Made by a program: the position numbers and the translations under genes
Assembly (NCBI RefSeq): GCF_000308855.1
Contig: NZ_BAGM01000095.1
Coordinates: 62,001 to 126,000, forward strand
Source of the DNA: Nocardia veterana NBRC 100344
Lineage (GTDB): Bacteria > Actinomycetota > Actinomycetes > Mycobacteriales > Mycobacteriaceae
Reading direction: 5' to 3'
DNA length: 64,000 bases
Shown here: one piece after another, positions 8,740 through 17,122 of the stretch
Layout: the number at the start of each line of letters is the position of its first letter
Numbering within the stretch: position 1 is the first letter of the stretch
Notes under the pieces: model-generated
What the model saw: the letters and a program-made list of their open reading frames with translations, nothing else
The model's database searches: none
What the model was told of the DNA's origin: nothing

Positions 8740-9141
8740 GTGACGAATTTGCGGATCAGCGAGGCGGCGGCGCTGCTGGGAGTCAGCGACGACACCGTGC
8801 GGCGCTGGATCGATCAGGACCGACTGCCGCAGGTGCGGCTCGACAGCGGACGCAAGGGGGTGCGCGGCGAGGACCTGGCGCAGCTGCTGCGCGCCCAGCA
8901 CGCCGAGGCACGCGAGCCCGGGGTCACCGTCGCGGCGTCGGCGCGCAATCGGATGCGCGGCATCGTGACCCGCATCGTCAAGGACACGGTGATGGCGCAG
9001 GTCGAGATGCAGGCCGGACCGTTCCGGCTGGTCTCGCTGATCAGTCGCGAGTCGGTGGACGAACTCGGCCTCGAGGTGGGCAGCGTGGCCGTGGCCTCGG
9101 TCAAGTCCACCCATGTCGTGGTCGAGATTCCGGAAGGTTGA
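8740..9141 (+). CDS. HTH-TOBE molybdate-responsive regulator
   Basis: The 133-residue protein joins a MerR/excisionase-like helix-turn-helix (LRISEAAALLGVSDDTVRRW near the start) to a C-terminal Mop/TOBE domain (about residues 65-133, RNRMRGIVTRIVKDTVMAQV). TOBE domains bind molybdate, so it should sense molybdate and control the following modABC genes. It is the first gene of that operon, 5 bp before modA. I choose GTG 8740. A TATGCT hexamer at 8727-8732 would place transcription start at the codon itself, so the mRNA is probably leaderless. An in-frame ATG at 8728 lies inside that hexamer. Confidence 0.82.
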   Translation: MTNLRISEAAALLGVSDDTVRRWIDQDRLPQVRLDSGRKGVRGEDLAQLLRAQHAEAREPGVTVAASARNRMRGIVTRIVKDTVMAQVEMQAGPFRLVSLISRESVDELGLEVGSVAVASVKSTHVVVEIPEG

Positions 9142-9146
9142 CGAGC

Positions 9147-10007
9147 ATGCGGCTCCCCCGCCACCACGGCGCCGCGACGAAGCGCCGGGCAGCGATCCGG
9201 GCGCTGACCGGGAGCAGTACCGCGCGGTTCCGCGCCGCGGATACCGTCGCCGTCGTCTCCGTGCTGGCGATGGCCGCGGCCCTGACCGGCTGCGGCTCCG
9301 GCGCTACGAAAACCACGGGATCGGGGGAAATCTCCGGCACGATAACCGTTTTCGCGGCGGCCTCGCTCACCGAAACCTTCACGACCCTCGGCCACGATTT
9401 CGAGGCCGCCCATCCCGGGACGAAGGTGATCTACAGCTTCGGCGCCAGTTCGGCACTGGCCCAGCAGATTCGGCAGGGCGCACCGGCGGACGTCTTCGCC
9501 TCCGCCGCGCCGGCCAATATGCAGCAGGTCGTCGACAGCGGCGACGTCACCGCGAACCCCGCGACCTTCGCGAGCAATCGCCTGGAAATCGCTGTGCCCC
9601 GGGGCAATCCGGGCAAGATCACTGGACTGGCGGACTTCGGCCGGCCGGAACCGCGGATCGCGCTGTGCGCGGTGCAGGTTCCGTGCGGCGCGGCCGCCGA
9701 CAAGGTCTTCCAACTCGCCGGTATCACCCCGCAGCCCGACACCCGGGAGCAGGATGTGAAGGCGGCGGTGACCAAGGTGACCCTGGACGAGGTCGACGCG
9801 GCGCTCGTCTATCGGACCGATGTGCGGTCGGCGGGCGGCAAGTTGGAGGGAATCGACTTTCCCGAATCGTCGAAGGTGATCAACACCTACCCCATCGCAC
9901 CGCTGGCGAAGGCGCCCAATGCCGCCGCGGCCACCGTCTTCGTCGACTTCGTCCGCTCCGACCGAGCGAAGCGGGTCTTCGCCGAGGCGGGATTCGACAC
10001 ACCGTGA
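9147..10007 (+). CDS. modA: Molybdate ABC transporter substrate-binding lipoprotein
   Basis: ModA binds molybdate outside the membrane and hands it to ModB. The 286-residue protein starts with a basic n-region and a hydrophobic helix ending in a lipobox (MAAALTGC), so it is a lipid-anchored protein. The mature part opens with the ModA hallmark TVFAAASLTETF and contains VIYSFGASSALAQQI, GAPADVFASA and VTKVTLDEVDAALVYRTDV, which line the oxyanion site. It follows the regulator by 5 bp with GGAAGG as ribosome binding site, and modB follows after 31 bp. Confidence 0.95.
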   Translation: MRLPRHHGAATKRRAAIRALTGSSTARFRAADTVAVVSVLAMAAALTGCGSGATKTTGSGEISGTITVFAAASLTETFTTLGHDFEAAHPGTKVIYSFGASSALAQQIRQGAPADVFASAAPANMQQVVDSGDVTANPATFASNRLEIAVPRGNPGKITGLADFGRPEPRIALCAVQVPCGAAADKVFQLAGITPQPDTREQDVKAAVTKVTLDEVDAALVYRTDVRSAGGKLEGIDFPESSKVINTYPIAPLAKAPNAAAATVFVDFVRSDRAKRVFAEAGFDTP

Positions 10008-10038
10008 GCAGCCGTCGACGTCCCGGCGGGGCCGCGCG

Positions 10039-10836
10039 ATGAGCGGGCTCGCGGCGCGGCGCCGCCCGCTCGTCCTGGTGCTGCCCGCCCTCGTCGCCCT
10101 CGCATTCCTGGTGGTCCCGCCCATCGGCCTGCTGGTGCGGACACCCTGGGCGACGCTGCCGGACCGCCTGTTCTCCGCCGAAGTCGGTACCGCGCTGCGG
10201 CTTTCGCTGATCTGCGCAACCCTCGCGACCGTGATCTGTCTCCTCACCGGCGTCCCGCTGGCCTGGCTGCTGGCCCGGGCCCGGATCCCCGGACGGGCCG
10301 TGATCCGGGCGCTGGTCACGGTGCCGCTGGTGCTGCCACCCGTCGTCGGCGGCGTTGCGTTGCTGCTGGTCTTCGGCCGCCGCGGACTGCTGGGCCAGTA
10401 CCTCTACGACTGGTTCGGGGTCTCGCTGCCGTTCACCACGGCCGGTGTGGTCGTCGCCGAGGCGTTCGTCGCCATGCCGTTCCTGGTCATCTCGGTCGAG
10501 GGCGCGTTGCGCGGTGCCGATACCCGCTACGAGGAGGCCGCCGCCACGCTCGGCGCCTCGCCCTGGTACACCTTTCGCCGGGTCACGCTACCGGCGATCG
10601 CGCCCGGCGTGCTCGCCGGCGGCGTGCTGTGCTGGGCGCGGGCGCTGGGGGAATTCGGCGCGACCATCACCTTTGCCGGCAACTTCCCGGGCCGCACCAC
10701 CACCATGCCGCTGTCGGTGTATCTGGCCCTGGAGACCGATCCGGAGGCCGCGATCGTGCTCAGTCTGGTCCTGTTGCTGGTCTCGGTCGTCGTACTGGTG
10801 TCGTTGCGCGAGCGCTGGATTCGAGGTGCGGCGTGA
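10039..10836 (+). CDS. modB: Molybdate ABC transporter permease
   Basis: ModB forms the membrane channel of the molybdate importer. In 265 residues I count about five to six hydrophobic helices. The ABC-permease EAA loop is clear as YEEAAATLGASPWYTFRRVT followed by LP, the site contacted by ModC. The segment RALGEFGATITFAGNFPGRT is typical of ModB/CysT-type permeases. The ATG at 10039 follows a G-rich ribosome binding site. The stop overlaps the modC GTG in a GTGA junction, which points to coupled translation. Confidence 0.94.
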   Translation: MSGLAARRRPLVLVLPALVALAFLVVPPIGLLVRTPWATLPDRLFSAEVGTALRLSLICATLATVICLLTGVPLAWLLARARIPGRAVIRALVTVPLVLPPVVGGVALLLVFGRRGLLGQYLYDWFGVSLPFTTAGVVVAEAFVAMPFLVISVEGALRGADTRYEEAAATLGASPWYTFRRVTLPAIAPGVLAGGVLCWARALGEFGATITFAGNFPGRTTTMPLSVYLALETDPEAAIVLSLVLLLVSVVVLVSLRERWIRGAA

Positions 10837-11882
10837 CGCTGCGGGCCGAACTGGAGATCCGGCGGGACCGATTCCACCTCGATATCGCGATCACCGCCGA
10901 ACCGGGCGAGGTGGTGGCCCTGCTCGGACCCAACGGCGCGGGTAAGACGACCGCACTGCGGGCACTGGCCGGACTCGTGCCGCTGACCGGCGGCCGACTC
11001 GCCGTCGCCGATCAGGTGTGGAACGAGCCGCCCCGCGTCTTCGTGCCCACCGAGCATCGGCGGGTCGGCGTCGTCTTTCAGGATTATCTACTGTTCCAGC
11101 ATCTTTCGGCGCTCGAGAACGTCGCCTTCGGCCTGCGCGCCCGCGGTATGCGGCGCACCGAGGCGCGTCGCCACGCGGCCGCATGGCTCGACCGGGTGGG
11201 ACTGGGCGAACACCTGCGCACGATGCCGCGGGCGCTGTCGGGCGGGCAGGCGCAACGCGTGGCCCTGGCCCGCGCGCTGGCCACCGATCCGCAGGTGCTG
11301 CTGCTCGACGAACCGCTGGCCGCGCTCGACGCCGGCACCCGCCTGCAGGTGCGCGCCGACCTGGCGCACCATCTGCGCGACTACCGCGGCCACACCGTGC
11401 TGGTCACCCATGATCCGCTCGACGCCCTGGTGCTCGCCGACCGACTGGTCATCGTCGAACACGGCAATGTCGTCCAGCACGGCGCACCCGCCGAGGTGGC
11501 GCGGCGACCACGCACCGAGTACGTCGCGAACCTGTTGGGGCTCAACCTGTTTCGCGGCACCGCCGCCGGCAGGGCGGTCGAGGTGGACAACGGCGGCCGC
11601 CTCACCGTCCCCGACCCGGCGGCGGGCCGGGTGTTTCTGGCCTTCCCACCCAGCGCGGTCAGCCTGCATCCGGAACAACCGTCCGGCAGTCCCCGCAACG
11701 CCTGGCCGGTGACGGTCACCGGACTGGAACAACATGCCAATCTGACCCGGGTCCGCCTCGACGGCGCTCCGACGGTCCTCGCCGACATCACCTCGGCCGC
11801 CGTCGCCGAGCTGCGCCTCCACCCCGGCATGCGACTCTGGGCCGCGGTCAAGGCAACCGAGATCCACGTCTATCCGGCGTAG
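10833..11882 (+). CDS. modC: Molybdate ABC transporter ATP-binding protein
   Basis: ModC hydrolyses ATP to drive molybdate import. Its 349 residues hold a Walker A motif (GPNGAGKT), a Q-loop (VGVVFQDYLLF), the signature LSGGQAQRVALARALA, a Walker B (VLLLDEPLAALD) and the switch histidine (VLVTHD). The last 110 residues form a TOBE-type regulatory region, which in this family can bind molybdate and inhibit transport. The GTG start at 10833 overlaps the modB stop by 4 bp. It is the last gene of the regulator-modABC operon. Confidence 0.95.
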   Translation: MTLRAELEIRRDRFHLDIAITAEPGEVVALLGPNGAGKTTALRALAGLVPLTGGRLAVADQVWNEPPRVFVPTEHRRVGVVFQDYLLFQHLSALENVAFGLRARGMRRTEARRHAAAWLDRVGLGEHLRTMPRALSGGQAQRVALARALATDPQVLLLDEPLAALDAGTRLQVRADLAHHLRDYRGHTVLVTHDPLDALVLADRLVIVEHGNVVQHGAPAEVARRPRTEYVANLLGLNLFRGTAAGRAVEVDNGGRLTVPDPAAGRVFLAFPPSAVSLHPEQPSGSPRNAWPVTVTGLEQHANLTRVRLDGAPTVLADITSAAVAELRLHPGMRLWAAVKATEIHVYPA

Positions 11883-11982
11883 TGGCGCGACCGACCCCAG
11901 GCCTCCACCCGCCCCGTCCTCGCGCGGCCACGGCCATGGCCCCTGGTGGCTTCGTCGGATCACACAGGGCCATCTGCCGCCC

Positions 11983-12174
11983 GTGATCGGTGTCGAACTG
12001 ATCGCGACCGAGGGTTGGCTGGGGTTCAACCCGCCGCAGTCGCTGCGCCCGCTGCTGAAGCTCGCAGACCGCTACAGCGACTGGGATGCCAACCGAACCG
12101 CCACGCCTTCGGAGCTTGCTACCGACATCGTTACCGCGGCGCAGGAGCTCCTGAACGGCTCGTGGGCCTACTGA
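11983..12174 (+). CDS. Small hypothetical ORF or gene fragment
   Basis: I do not recognise this 63-residue product. Its codons have strongly G/C-rich third positions, as in real genes here. The frame also stays open upstream of the GTG at 11983 with plausible residues (WWLRRITQGHLPP) but no start codon, so it may be the C-terminal remnant of a larger gene. The C-terminus is an amphipathic helix (SELATDIVTAAQELLNGSW). No ribosome binding site is visible. It stands alone between modC and a convergent SnoaL-like gene. Confidence 0.4.
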   Translation: MIGVELIATEGWLGFNPPQSLRPLLKLADRYSDWDANRTATPSELATDIVTAAQELLNGSWAY

Positions 12175-12240
12175 TTCACTCGGGGGCAAGCGAATAGCGA
12201 CCGAAGCGACAACGCTGATGTGCTTGATGCTCACTCCGGC

Positions 12241-12795
12241 TCACCGCGCCGGGGTGTGCACCAAGTCGATATATTCCTGCGGCAGATCGGCATACGACAG
12301 TTTCGTGATGCTCGCGGGTCCGGAATGGTAGGAATCCTCGCCCTGGATCAGCCCGTCCGCGTCGACCGGCCACAGGATCAGCTGCCGCATCACCACCAGA
12401 TAGTCGGCGGTCTCGTCGTCGACGGGTAATCCCGCCTGGGCGGCGAAGGAACCAGGGTAGATCATCTTCAGGAAGCCCTCGGTCACTACGCAGTGGTTGT
12501 CCACGACCAAGCGGTCGATGGCGAATTCCAGGATGTTGGTGCGGGTGGCGAGAAAGTCGATGTAGTACTGGCGGACTCCGTCGGTGCCCGTCGGGCCCAC
12601 ATCGTGGCCGTCGTGCCAGAAGTGGTAATCGGGCGCGGGCGCCAGGGTCGCCATCAGCCGATCCAGGTCGGGGGCGGCCTCGGCCTTCATATGTTCGACG
12701 ACGGCACCGAGCACGACGCGGTGCCGTTCGTCGGTGGTGACGGCGAGGCGCTGTTCGAGCGTTTCCCAGGTGCGACGGGGGTCGATGACCGGCAT
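12241..12795 (-). CDS. SnoaL-like / NTF2-fold protein
   Basis: The 184-residue protein carries the cone-shaped NTF2-like pattern of SnoaL/ketosteroid-isomerase proteins: a first helix (AVVEHMKAEAAPDLDRLMAT), then YHFWHDG, GTDGVRQYYIDFLATRT and VTEGFLKMIYPG. This fold hosts isomerases, cyclases and dehydratases, and the substrate here is unknown. The ATG at 12795 has an AGAGAGG ribosome binding site. The open frame continues upstream into the PucR gene without meaning. It lies downstream of a PucR-type regulator and a FadD gene on the same strand, which suggests a degradation cluster (inference). Confidence 0.78.
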   Translation of the reverse strand: MPVIDPRRTWETLEQRLAVTTDERHRVVLGAVVEHMKAEAAPDLDRLMATLAPAPDYHFWHDGHDVGPTGTDGVRQYYIDFLATRTNILEFAIDRLVVDNHCVVTEGFLKMIYPGSFAAQAGLPVDDETADYLVVMRQLILWPVDADGLIQGEDSYHSGPASITKLSYADLPQEYIDLVHTPAR

Positions 12796-12917
12796 ATCCG
12801 AAACCTCTCTGCGGACGGGCGAGTTCGTCCTGCGATAGTGACTCGAACCACATCCCGTCCTCAGCCGACACCTGTCGGCGGATTCGGCCGGAAGGTCCGC
12901 CGCGCGTCGGGGGCCAC

Positions 12918-14063
12918 TCATCCGGGCCGGCCGAAGACCTCGGCCGCGGCCAGTTCGGTGGAGGTCAGCGCCAGGCGGCGGACCATCAGGACCAGCGTGG
13001 CCATGAACCGGTCGACCGAATCGTCGAGATTCCACCCCATCTCCGATGCCAGTCGTGCCAGCCGGGCGGCGACGGTGCTGTGATGGATGTGCAGTTCGGC
13101 GGCCGTGCGGCGCAGCGATCCGAAGACACAGAACGCCTCCAGGGTCGCGACCTCCTGTTCGCCGCCGGCCGAGGTCGCAATGGCGTTGAGCCGCGCGACG
13201 CCCGGATCGTTGAGTAGGCGTTCGACCGGGAGTTCGGCCAGTAAGGCTAGTGAGCCGAGCAGTTCGGCGGCGACCGCGCGGCGACCGTAGGGCGTGGCGG
13301 AGGTGAAGCGCAGCGCCCGCCGGGCCTTCTTCCACGATGCCGGTGCGGCGTAGACGCTCATCCGCTCCCCCACCCCGATCCACGGTCCGCGGTCGCCGCC
13401 GTCGCGCGGCGCCGGATACCGGGCCACGATGGCCTCGTGCAGGCGTAGGGCCAGTTCACCACTGTCGCTGCTGTCCTGCAGGATCACCGCGGTCAGATTT
13501 CCGGCCGCTATCGAGCGCACCATCCGTCCCGGGCAGACCCGCGAAATCAGTTCCAGCGCCGCGGTATTCGTCGTCGCCGAGACCGCCAGAACCCGGATGT
13601 CGCGGGCCGGATCCAGCCCGAGCAGCCCGACCGCGCGCAACCGGTCCTCACGGCGTTCCTTGTCCGAGAGCACCACCTCGAGCAGGGTGGGATCACCCAT
13701 ATGCGGATCGCTGCGCGCCCTCGCCTGCTGCACGGCCGCCACCCGCAGCGTGTGCCGCAGCCGGTCCAGCAGCACCGGGTCGAGCGGCCGCGGCGGGCCC
13801 TCGCGGCGCAACCAGACCTGTGGGTCGTCGCCGGTGGCGGCGCGCGGGTCGACCGTGACCGGAGCACCGTGGGCGTCGTAGGCGATGATCGGCCCGACCC
13901 CCCACTGCGCGGCGACGGGGCACTCCGCCAGCAACGCCGCCGACCGCACCACGGTATCGGCGTTGGCGGCGCTTTCGCCCAGCGCGTCGAAGTAGGAGAT
14001 GATCCGCAGCACCGACACCGAATCCGAACCCAGCTCCGACATGCGTAGCTGCTCAGCGCTCAC
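12918..14063 (-). CDS. PucR/CdaR-type helix-turn-helix regulator
   Basis: The 381-residue protein has a C-terminal PucR helix-turn-helix (about residues 315-370), seen as TLEAFCVFGSLRRTAAELHI and HHSTVAARLARLASEMGW. Histidine-rich HIHHSTV just before the recognition helix is typical. A GGDEF-like central region precedes it. The GTG at 14063 sits 19 bp after the FadD stop; an ATG at 14042 is an alternative. Regulators of this class often control catabolic genes beside them, so the FadD17-like gene and the SnoaL-like gene are candidate targets. Confidence 0.82.
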   Translation of the reverse strand: MSAEQLRMSELGSDSVSVLRIISYFDALGESAANADTVVRSAALLAECPVAAQWGVGPIIAYDAHGAPVTVDPRAATGDDPQVWLRREGPPRPLDPVLLDRLRHTLRVAAVQQARARSDPHMGDPTLLEVVLSDKERREDRLRAVGLLGLDPARDIRVLAVSATTNTAALELISRVCPGRMVRSIAAGNLTAVILQDSSDSGELALRLHEAIVARYPAPRDGGDRGPWIGVGERMSVYAAPASWKKARRALRFTSATPYGRRAVAAELLGSLALLAELPVERLLNDPGVARLNAIATSAGGEQEVATLEAFCVFGSLRRTAAELHIHHSTVAARLARLASEMGWNLDDSVDRFMATLVLMVRRLALTSTELAAAEVFGRPG

Positions 14064-14081
14064 GGCGGCACCACCCACCGA

Positions 14082-15809
14082 TCACGATCGAGCCCGGTGC
14101 GGAATCGGTGAACGCCCGTACCGCTCGTATTCGGCCAGGAGCCGGGCCCGGTACTCGGCGGTCGCCGGCACGTAGCGGGTCGACCTCGGCTCGGCGACGA
14201 ACAACGGATCGTCGACCAACCAGGACGCGTCGGCCAGCACCGGTTTGTTGATCTTGCGGGTGGCCGTCACCGGCATCTCGGCGACGATCCGGACGAATCG
14301 CGGCGCCCATTTGGTGCCCAGATCGGCTTGGGCGGCAAGGAATTCACCGAACCGCTCCGGATCGAAATCGGTCCCGTCGGTCATCTGGATACTCGCCATC
14401 ACCTGGTCGCCGGTGCGCGGATCCGGCACCGGATAGACCGCCACCAGCGCCACCCCGGGAAATCGCGCCAGAATCCGTTCCACCGGAGCGGCGGCGAAAT
14501 TCTCGCTGTCGACCCGGATCCGATCCCCGGCGCGCCCGGCGAAATAGAAGAATCCGGCCTCGTCGCGATATCCCAGATCACCGGTCCGGAAAACCGGTCC
14601 CGCTATCCGCTCCGCGGTGGCCACCGGATTGTCGTAATACCCCTCGAACATTGCGGCGCCGGTGGTGTTGACGATCTCTCCGATGGCCTCCGCCGCATTG
14701 ATCAGTCGGCCGTCGGAGTCGAATCGTGCGGGGGGACAGGGTTTTCCGTTGCTGTCGTGAATCGCCACCGACATGTAGTCGGGACCGCGGCCGAGTGAAC
14801 CGACCGGGGTGTCCGGTGTCACCCGGATCACGACTCCGCCTTCGCTGGAGCCGTAACTCTCCATCGGCCGGACCCCGAATCGTCGCTCGAATTCGTCCCG
14901 GTCGAGCGGCGCGGCCTCGGTACCGAAGACGATGCGCAGCCGGGTGTCGCGTTCCAGCGGCGATTCCGGAGCCGAGAGCAGATACGCCAGCGAGCGGCCC
15001 ACATAGTTGAAATAGGTGGCCCCGAAGCGGCGGATATCGGGCAGGAATCCCGAGACCGAGAACCGCCGGCGCATGGTGAAGGTCGCACCGGTGAAAACCG
15101 AGGGCGCCCAGCACGCCATGATCGCGTTGCCATGGAACAGCGGCATCGCGTTGTAGGTGACGTCGGCGCGGGTCAGGCCGAACGGGTTGACGGCGGCCAA
15201 CGCGGCCAGTCGCCCGGTCGAACAGATCACGGCCTTCGGCGCGCCGGTGGAACCGGAGGTGAAGGTGAGCAGCAGGCGAGTCGCGGGATCCCGGGCCGGC
15301 TCGGGGACCTCGGCCGAGATCGCCGCGCGGGCAACGGCTTCCGCCCATCGCGGCGTATCGATCAGCAGAATCCGGTCGGCCTCGACACCGGTGTCGAGGC
15401 CGTCGAGCTGCGCGCGGCCGTCGCGATCGGTGAGAATCACGTCGCAGTGCACACCCCGGATGTCGGCGGCCAGTTCGCTGCCGCGCCGGGTCGGGTTGAT
15501 GCCGATGACCGTCGCCCCGCACAGTGCCGCGCCGCCGAGCGCGAAGATGTACTCGGGCACGTTCTCGAGCAGCACACCCAGATGGAACGGTCGTCCCGCC
15601 CGCCGCAGCTCGGCGAATACCGCTGCGCGCCGGAAGCATTCGGTGACGACCTCGCCCCAGCTGTAACGCTCGTCCTCGAACAGCAGGCCGGGGTGGTCGT
15701 CGCCGGCCCGCGCGAGCAGCAGATCGGCGAAGGTGAGCCGCCGGCGCGCGACCTCGTCGGGCGGCAGCTGCGGGGCGGGCGGAAAGGCGGGAGCGGCGCT
15801 GTCGACCAT
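14082..15809 (-). CDS. Long-chain acyl-CoA synthetase, FadD17-like
   Basis: This 575-residue AMP-forming ligase activates a carboxylic acid to its acyl-CoA. The ATP motif is TFTSGSTGAPKAVI, the mid motif ESYGSSEGGVV and the hinge region RTGDLGYRDE. The catalytic C-terminal lysine lies in ATRKINKPV. The usual hinge-following sequence GEN is replaced by SEN (VDSENFAAAPVE). The N-terminal half (HLGVLLENVPEYIF, INPTRRGSELAADI) resembles mycobacterial FadD17. Divergent from a TetR gene whose two operators lie just upstream, so repression by that regulator is expected. Confidence 0.88.
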   Translation of the reverse strand: MVDSAAPAFPPAPQLPPDEVARRRLTFADLLLARAGDDHPGLLFEDERYSWGEVVTECFRRAAVFAELRRAGRPFHLGVLLENVPEYIFALGGAALCGATVIGINPTRRGSELAADIRGVHCDVILTDRDGRAQLDGLDTGVEADRILLIDTPRWAEAVARAAISAEVPEPARDPATRLLLTFTSGSTGAPKAVICSTGRLAALAAVNPFGLTRADVTYNAMPLFHGNAIMACWAPSVFTGATFTMRRRFSVSGFLPDIRRFGATYFNYVGRSLAYLLSAPESPLERDTRLRIVFGTEAAPLDRDEFERRFGVRPMESYGSSEGGVVIRVTPDTPVGSLGRGPDYMSVAIHDSNGKPCPPARFDSDGRLINAAEAIGEIVNTTGAAMFEGYYDNPVATAERIAGPVFRTGDLGYRDEAGFFYFAGRAGDRIRVDSENFAAAPVERILARFPGVALVAVYPVPDPRTGDQVMASIQMTDGTDFDPERFGEFLAAQADLGTKWAPRFVRIVAEMPVTATRKINKPVLADASWLVDDPLFVAEPRSTRYVPATAEYRARLLAEYERYGRSPIPHRARS

Positions 15810-15892
15810 GGCACCAACTTTCTGTGGAACTCGATCCGTCGCGCAGTCGCGACCGATGCCGCCGATACTGTGACCGGCGTCTCATGGGGATC

Positions 15893-15911
15893 GAGTCAAC
15901 ATTGTTGACTC
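15893..15911. promoter_or_regulatory. Palindromic operator 1 in the fadD-tetR gap
   Basis: Perfect 9-bp arms GAGTCAACA (15893-15901) and TGTTGACTC (15903-15911) flank a single T. The core GTCAACA-N-TGTTGAC recurs at 15917-15933. A TetR dimer site is the simplest reading. Confidence 0.8.
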
Positions 15912-15916
15912 CGCCT

Positions 15917-15933
15917 TGTCAACAGTGTTGACA
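15917..15933. promoter_or_regulatory. Palindromic operator 2 in the fadD-tetR gap
   Basis: Perfect 8-bp arms TGTCAACA (15917-15924) and TGTTGACA (15926-15933) flank a single G. The centre is 23 bp from operator 1. The last six bases read TTGACA and could serve as a -35 element for the TetR gene, so repressor binding would block it. Confidence 0.8.
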
Positions 15934-15977
15934 TAGACTGTGTCCGCCCAGCCACATCGCCTCGAAAGGTGCGGCAC

Positions 15978-16550
15978 ATGCCGACGAGCCCGACCCGGAC
16001 CGCACGGTCGGCCCAGGACACCCGGGCGGCGGTCCACCGGGCCGCCACCGACCTGTTCTCGCGCCACGGCTACACCGCGACCGGGGTGCGCGATATCGCC
16101 GCCCGCGCCGGGGTCGACCCGGCTCTGGTCATCCGCTACTTCGGTTCCAAGGAGAAACTGTTCCTGGACACGATGACGATGCGAGATGCCTTCGCGCCCA
16201 TAGCCGACGAGCCGGCCGATCGTTTCGGCGCCGCCCTGGTCGGCTTCCTCGTCGACCGCGTCCGCGACGAGTCCGGCAATACGCACGTGTTCACCGCGCT
16301 GCTGCGCGCCTCGGATCTGCCGGCCGTGCGCGACCGCCTGCGGCAACAGATCAGCGAGATGGTCGATCGGGTCCTCGCCCCACGATTGCGGGGCCCGGAG
16401 CTCGCCCTGCGCAGCCGGCTCATCGGCGCCCAGGTCACCGGCCTGCTCACCGCCCTGTGCGTGCTCGACGACCCGGTCCTCACCGCCGCCCCGCGCGAGC
16501 AGCTGGTCGAGCATTACGGGCGCGCGATCCAGGAACTCGTCGACTCGTAG
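15978..16550 (+). CDS. TetR-family repressor
   Basis: The 190-residue protein has a TetR helix-turn-helix at the N-terminus (AVHRAATDLFSRHGYTATGV, then AARAGVDPALVIRYFGSKEK). The C-terminal region includes RSRLIGAQVTGLLTALCVLD, as in AcrR-like proteins with a C-terminal TetR_C domain. I use ATG 15978, which has GAAAGG at good distance; an in-frame GTG lies at 15969. It is divergent from the FadD17-like gene, with two matching palindromes between them, so it probably represses both itself and that gene, with an acyl-CoA as a plausible inducer (inference). Confidence 0.88.
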   Translation: MPTSPTRTARSAQDTRAAVHRAATDLFSRHGYTATGVRDIAARAGVDPALVIRYFGSKEKLFLDTMTMRDAFAPIADEPADRFGAALVGFLVDRVRDESGNTHVFTALLRASDLPAVRDRLRQQISEMVDRVLAPRLRGPELALRSRLIGAQVTGLLTALCVLDDPVLTAAPREQLVEHYGRAIQELVDS

Positions 16551-16651
16551 GGCGGCGGCCCGCGACGAGGGCGGGTCGTGGGCGAGGCCTCAACGCCGGG
16601 ACCGGCCAGTCGTGCCAGGATACGAACACACCCACCCGTGAGGAGTTCGGC

Positions 16652-17113
16652 ATGAGCTACGCCGTGGATTTCGAGACCGTCTCGACCGTCGGCCTGGAGT
16701 CGTCACCGGTCGCGGACGCGCTGGCCGGTCTGCGCGCCAACGAGGCCCGGTACTTCAAGAACAAGTACGACCACGTCTTCACCGTCGAACCGGCCGAGAA
16801 GGCGCAGTCGATCATCGACTGGGTGCATCGGATCCTCGCCGACGAACGCGGGATCGTCATCTCCGCGCGGCCGCTCGAAGCCACGGAGTTCCAGGTCGAG
16901 GACATCCGCTGGGCCTACGTGTTCTACGAGAACGGCCTGTCGATCAACGTGCTGTACCCGCTCGACAACCCGAAGAAGCGAGCCGTCGGGTTCAAGCTCT
17001 CCGACGGCATGGAGGTCCCGCCCGAGCTCTCCTCCTTCAAGTTCGCCAGGCAGAAGTCGAAGCTGGCCGGCACCATCCGCGGCTCGTACTTCGTCATCAA
17101 GAACGAGTACTGA
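16652..17113 (+). CDS. Conserved-looking hypothetical protein
   Basis: I do not recognise this 153-residue protein. It begins MSYAVDFETVSTVGLESSP after a good ribosome binding site (TGAGGAG). It has no signal peptide or membrane segment. The balanced composition, a charged central part (RYFKNKYDHVFTVEPAEKAQ) and aromatic strands (RWAYVFYENGLSINVLYPLD) suggest a soluble alpha/beta domain. Codon use is even more G/C-ending than that of its neighbours. It stands alone between a TetR gene and a convergent small membrane protein gene. Confidence 0.75.
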   Translation: MSYAVDFETVSTVGLESSPVADALAGLRANEARYFKNKYDHVFTVEPAEKAQSIIDWVHRILADERGIVISARPLEATEFQVEDIRWAYVFYENGLSINVLYPLDNPKKRAVGFKLSDGMEVPPELSSFKFARQKSKLAGTIRGSYFVIKNEY

Positions 17114-17122
17114 GCCACGAGG

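Noticed and set aside
12796-13383. N-terminal extension of the SnoaL-like protein
   Set aside because: The frame stays open but lies antisense-shifted within the PucR gene on the same strand; the ATG at 12795 has a good ribosome binding site.
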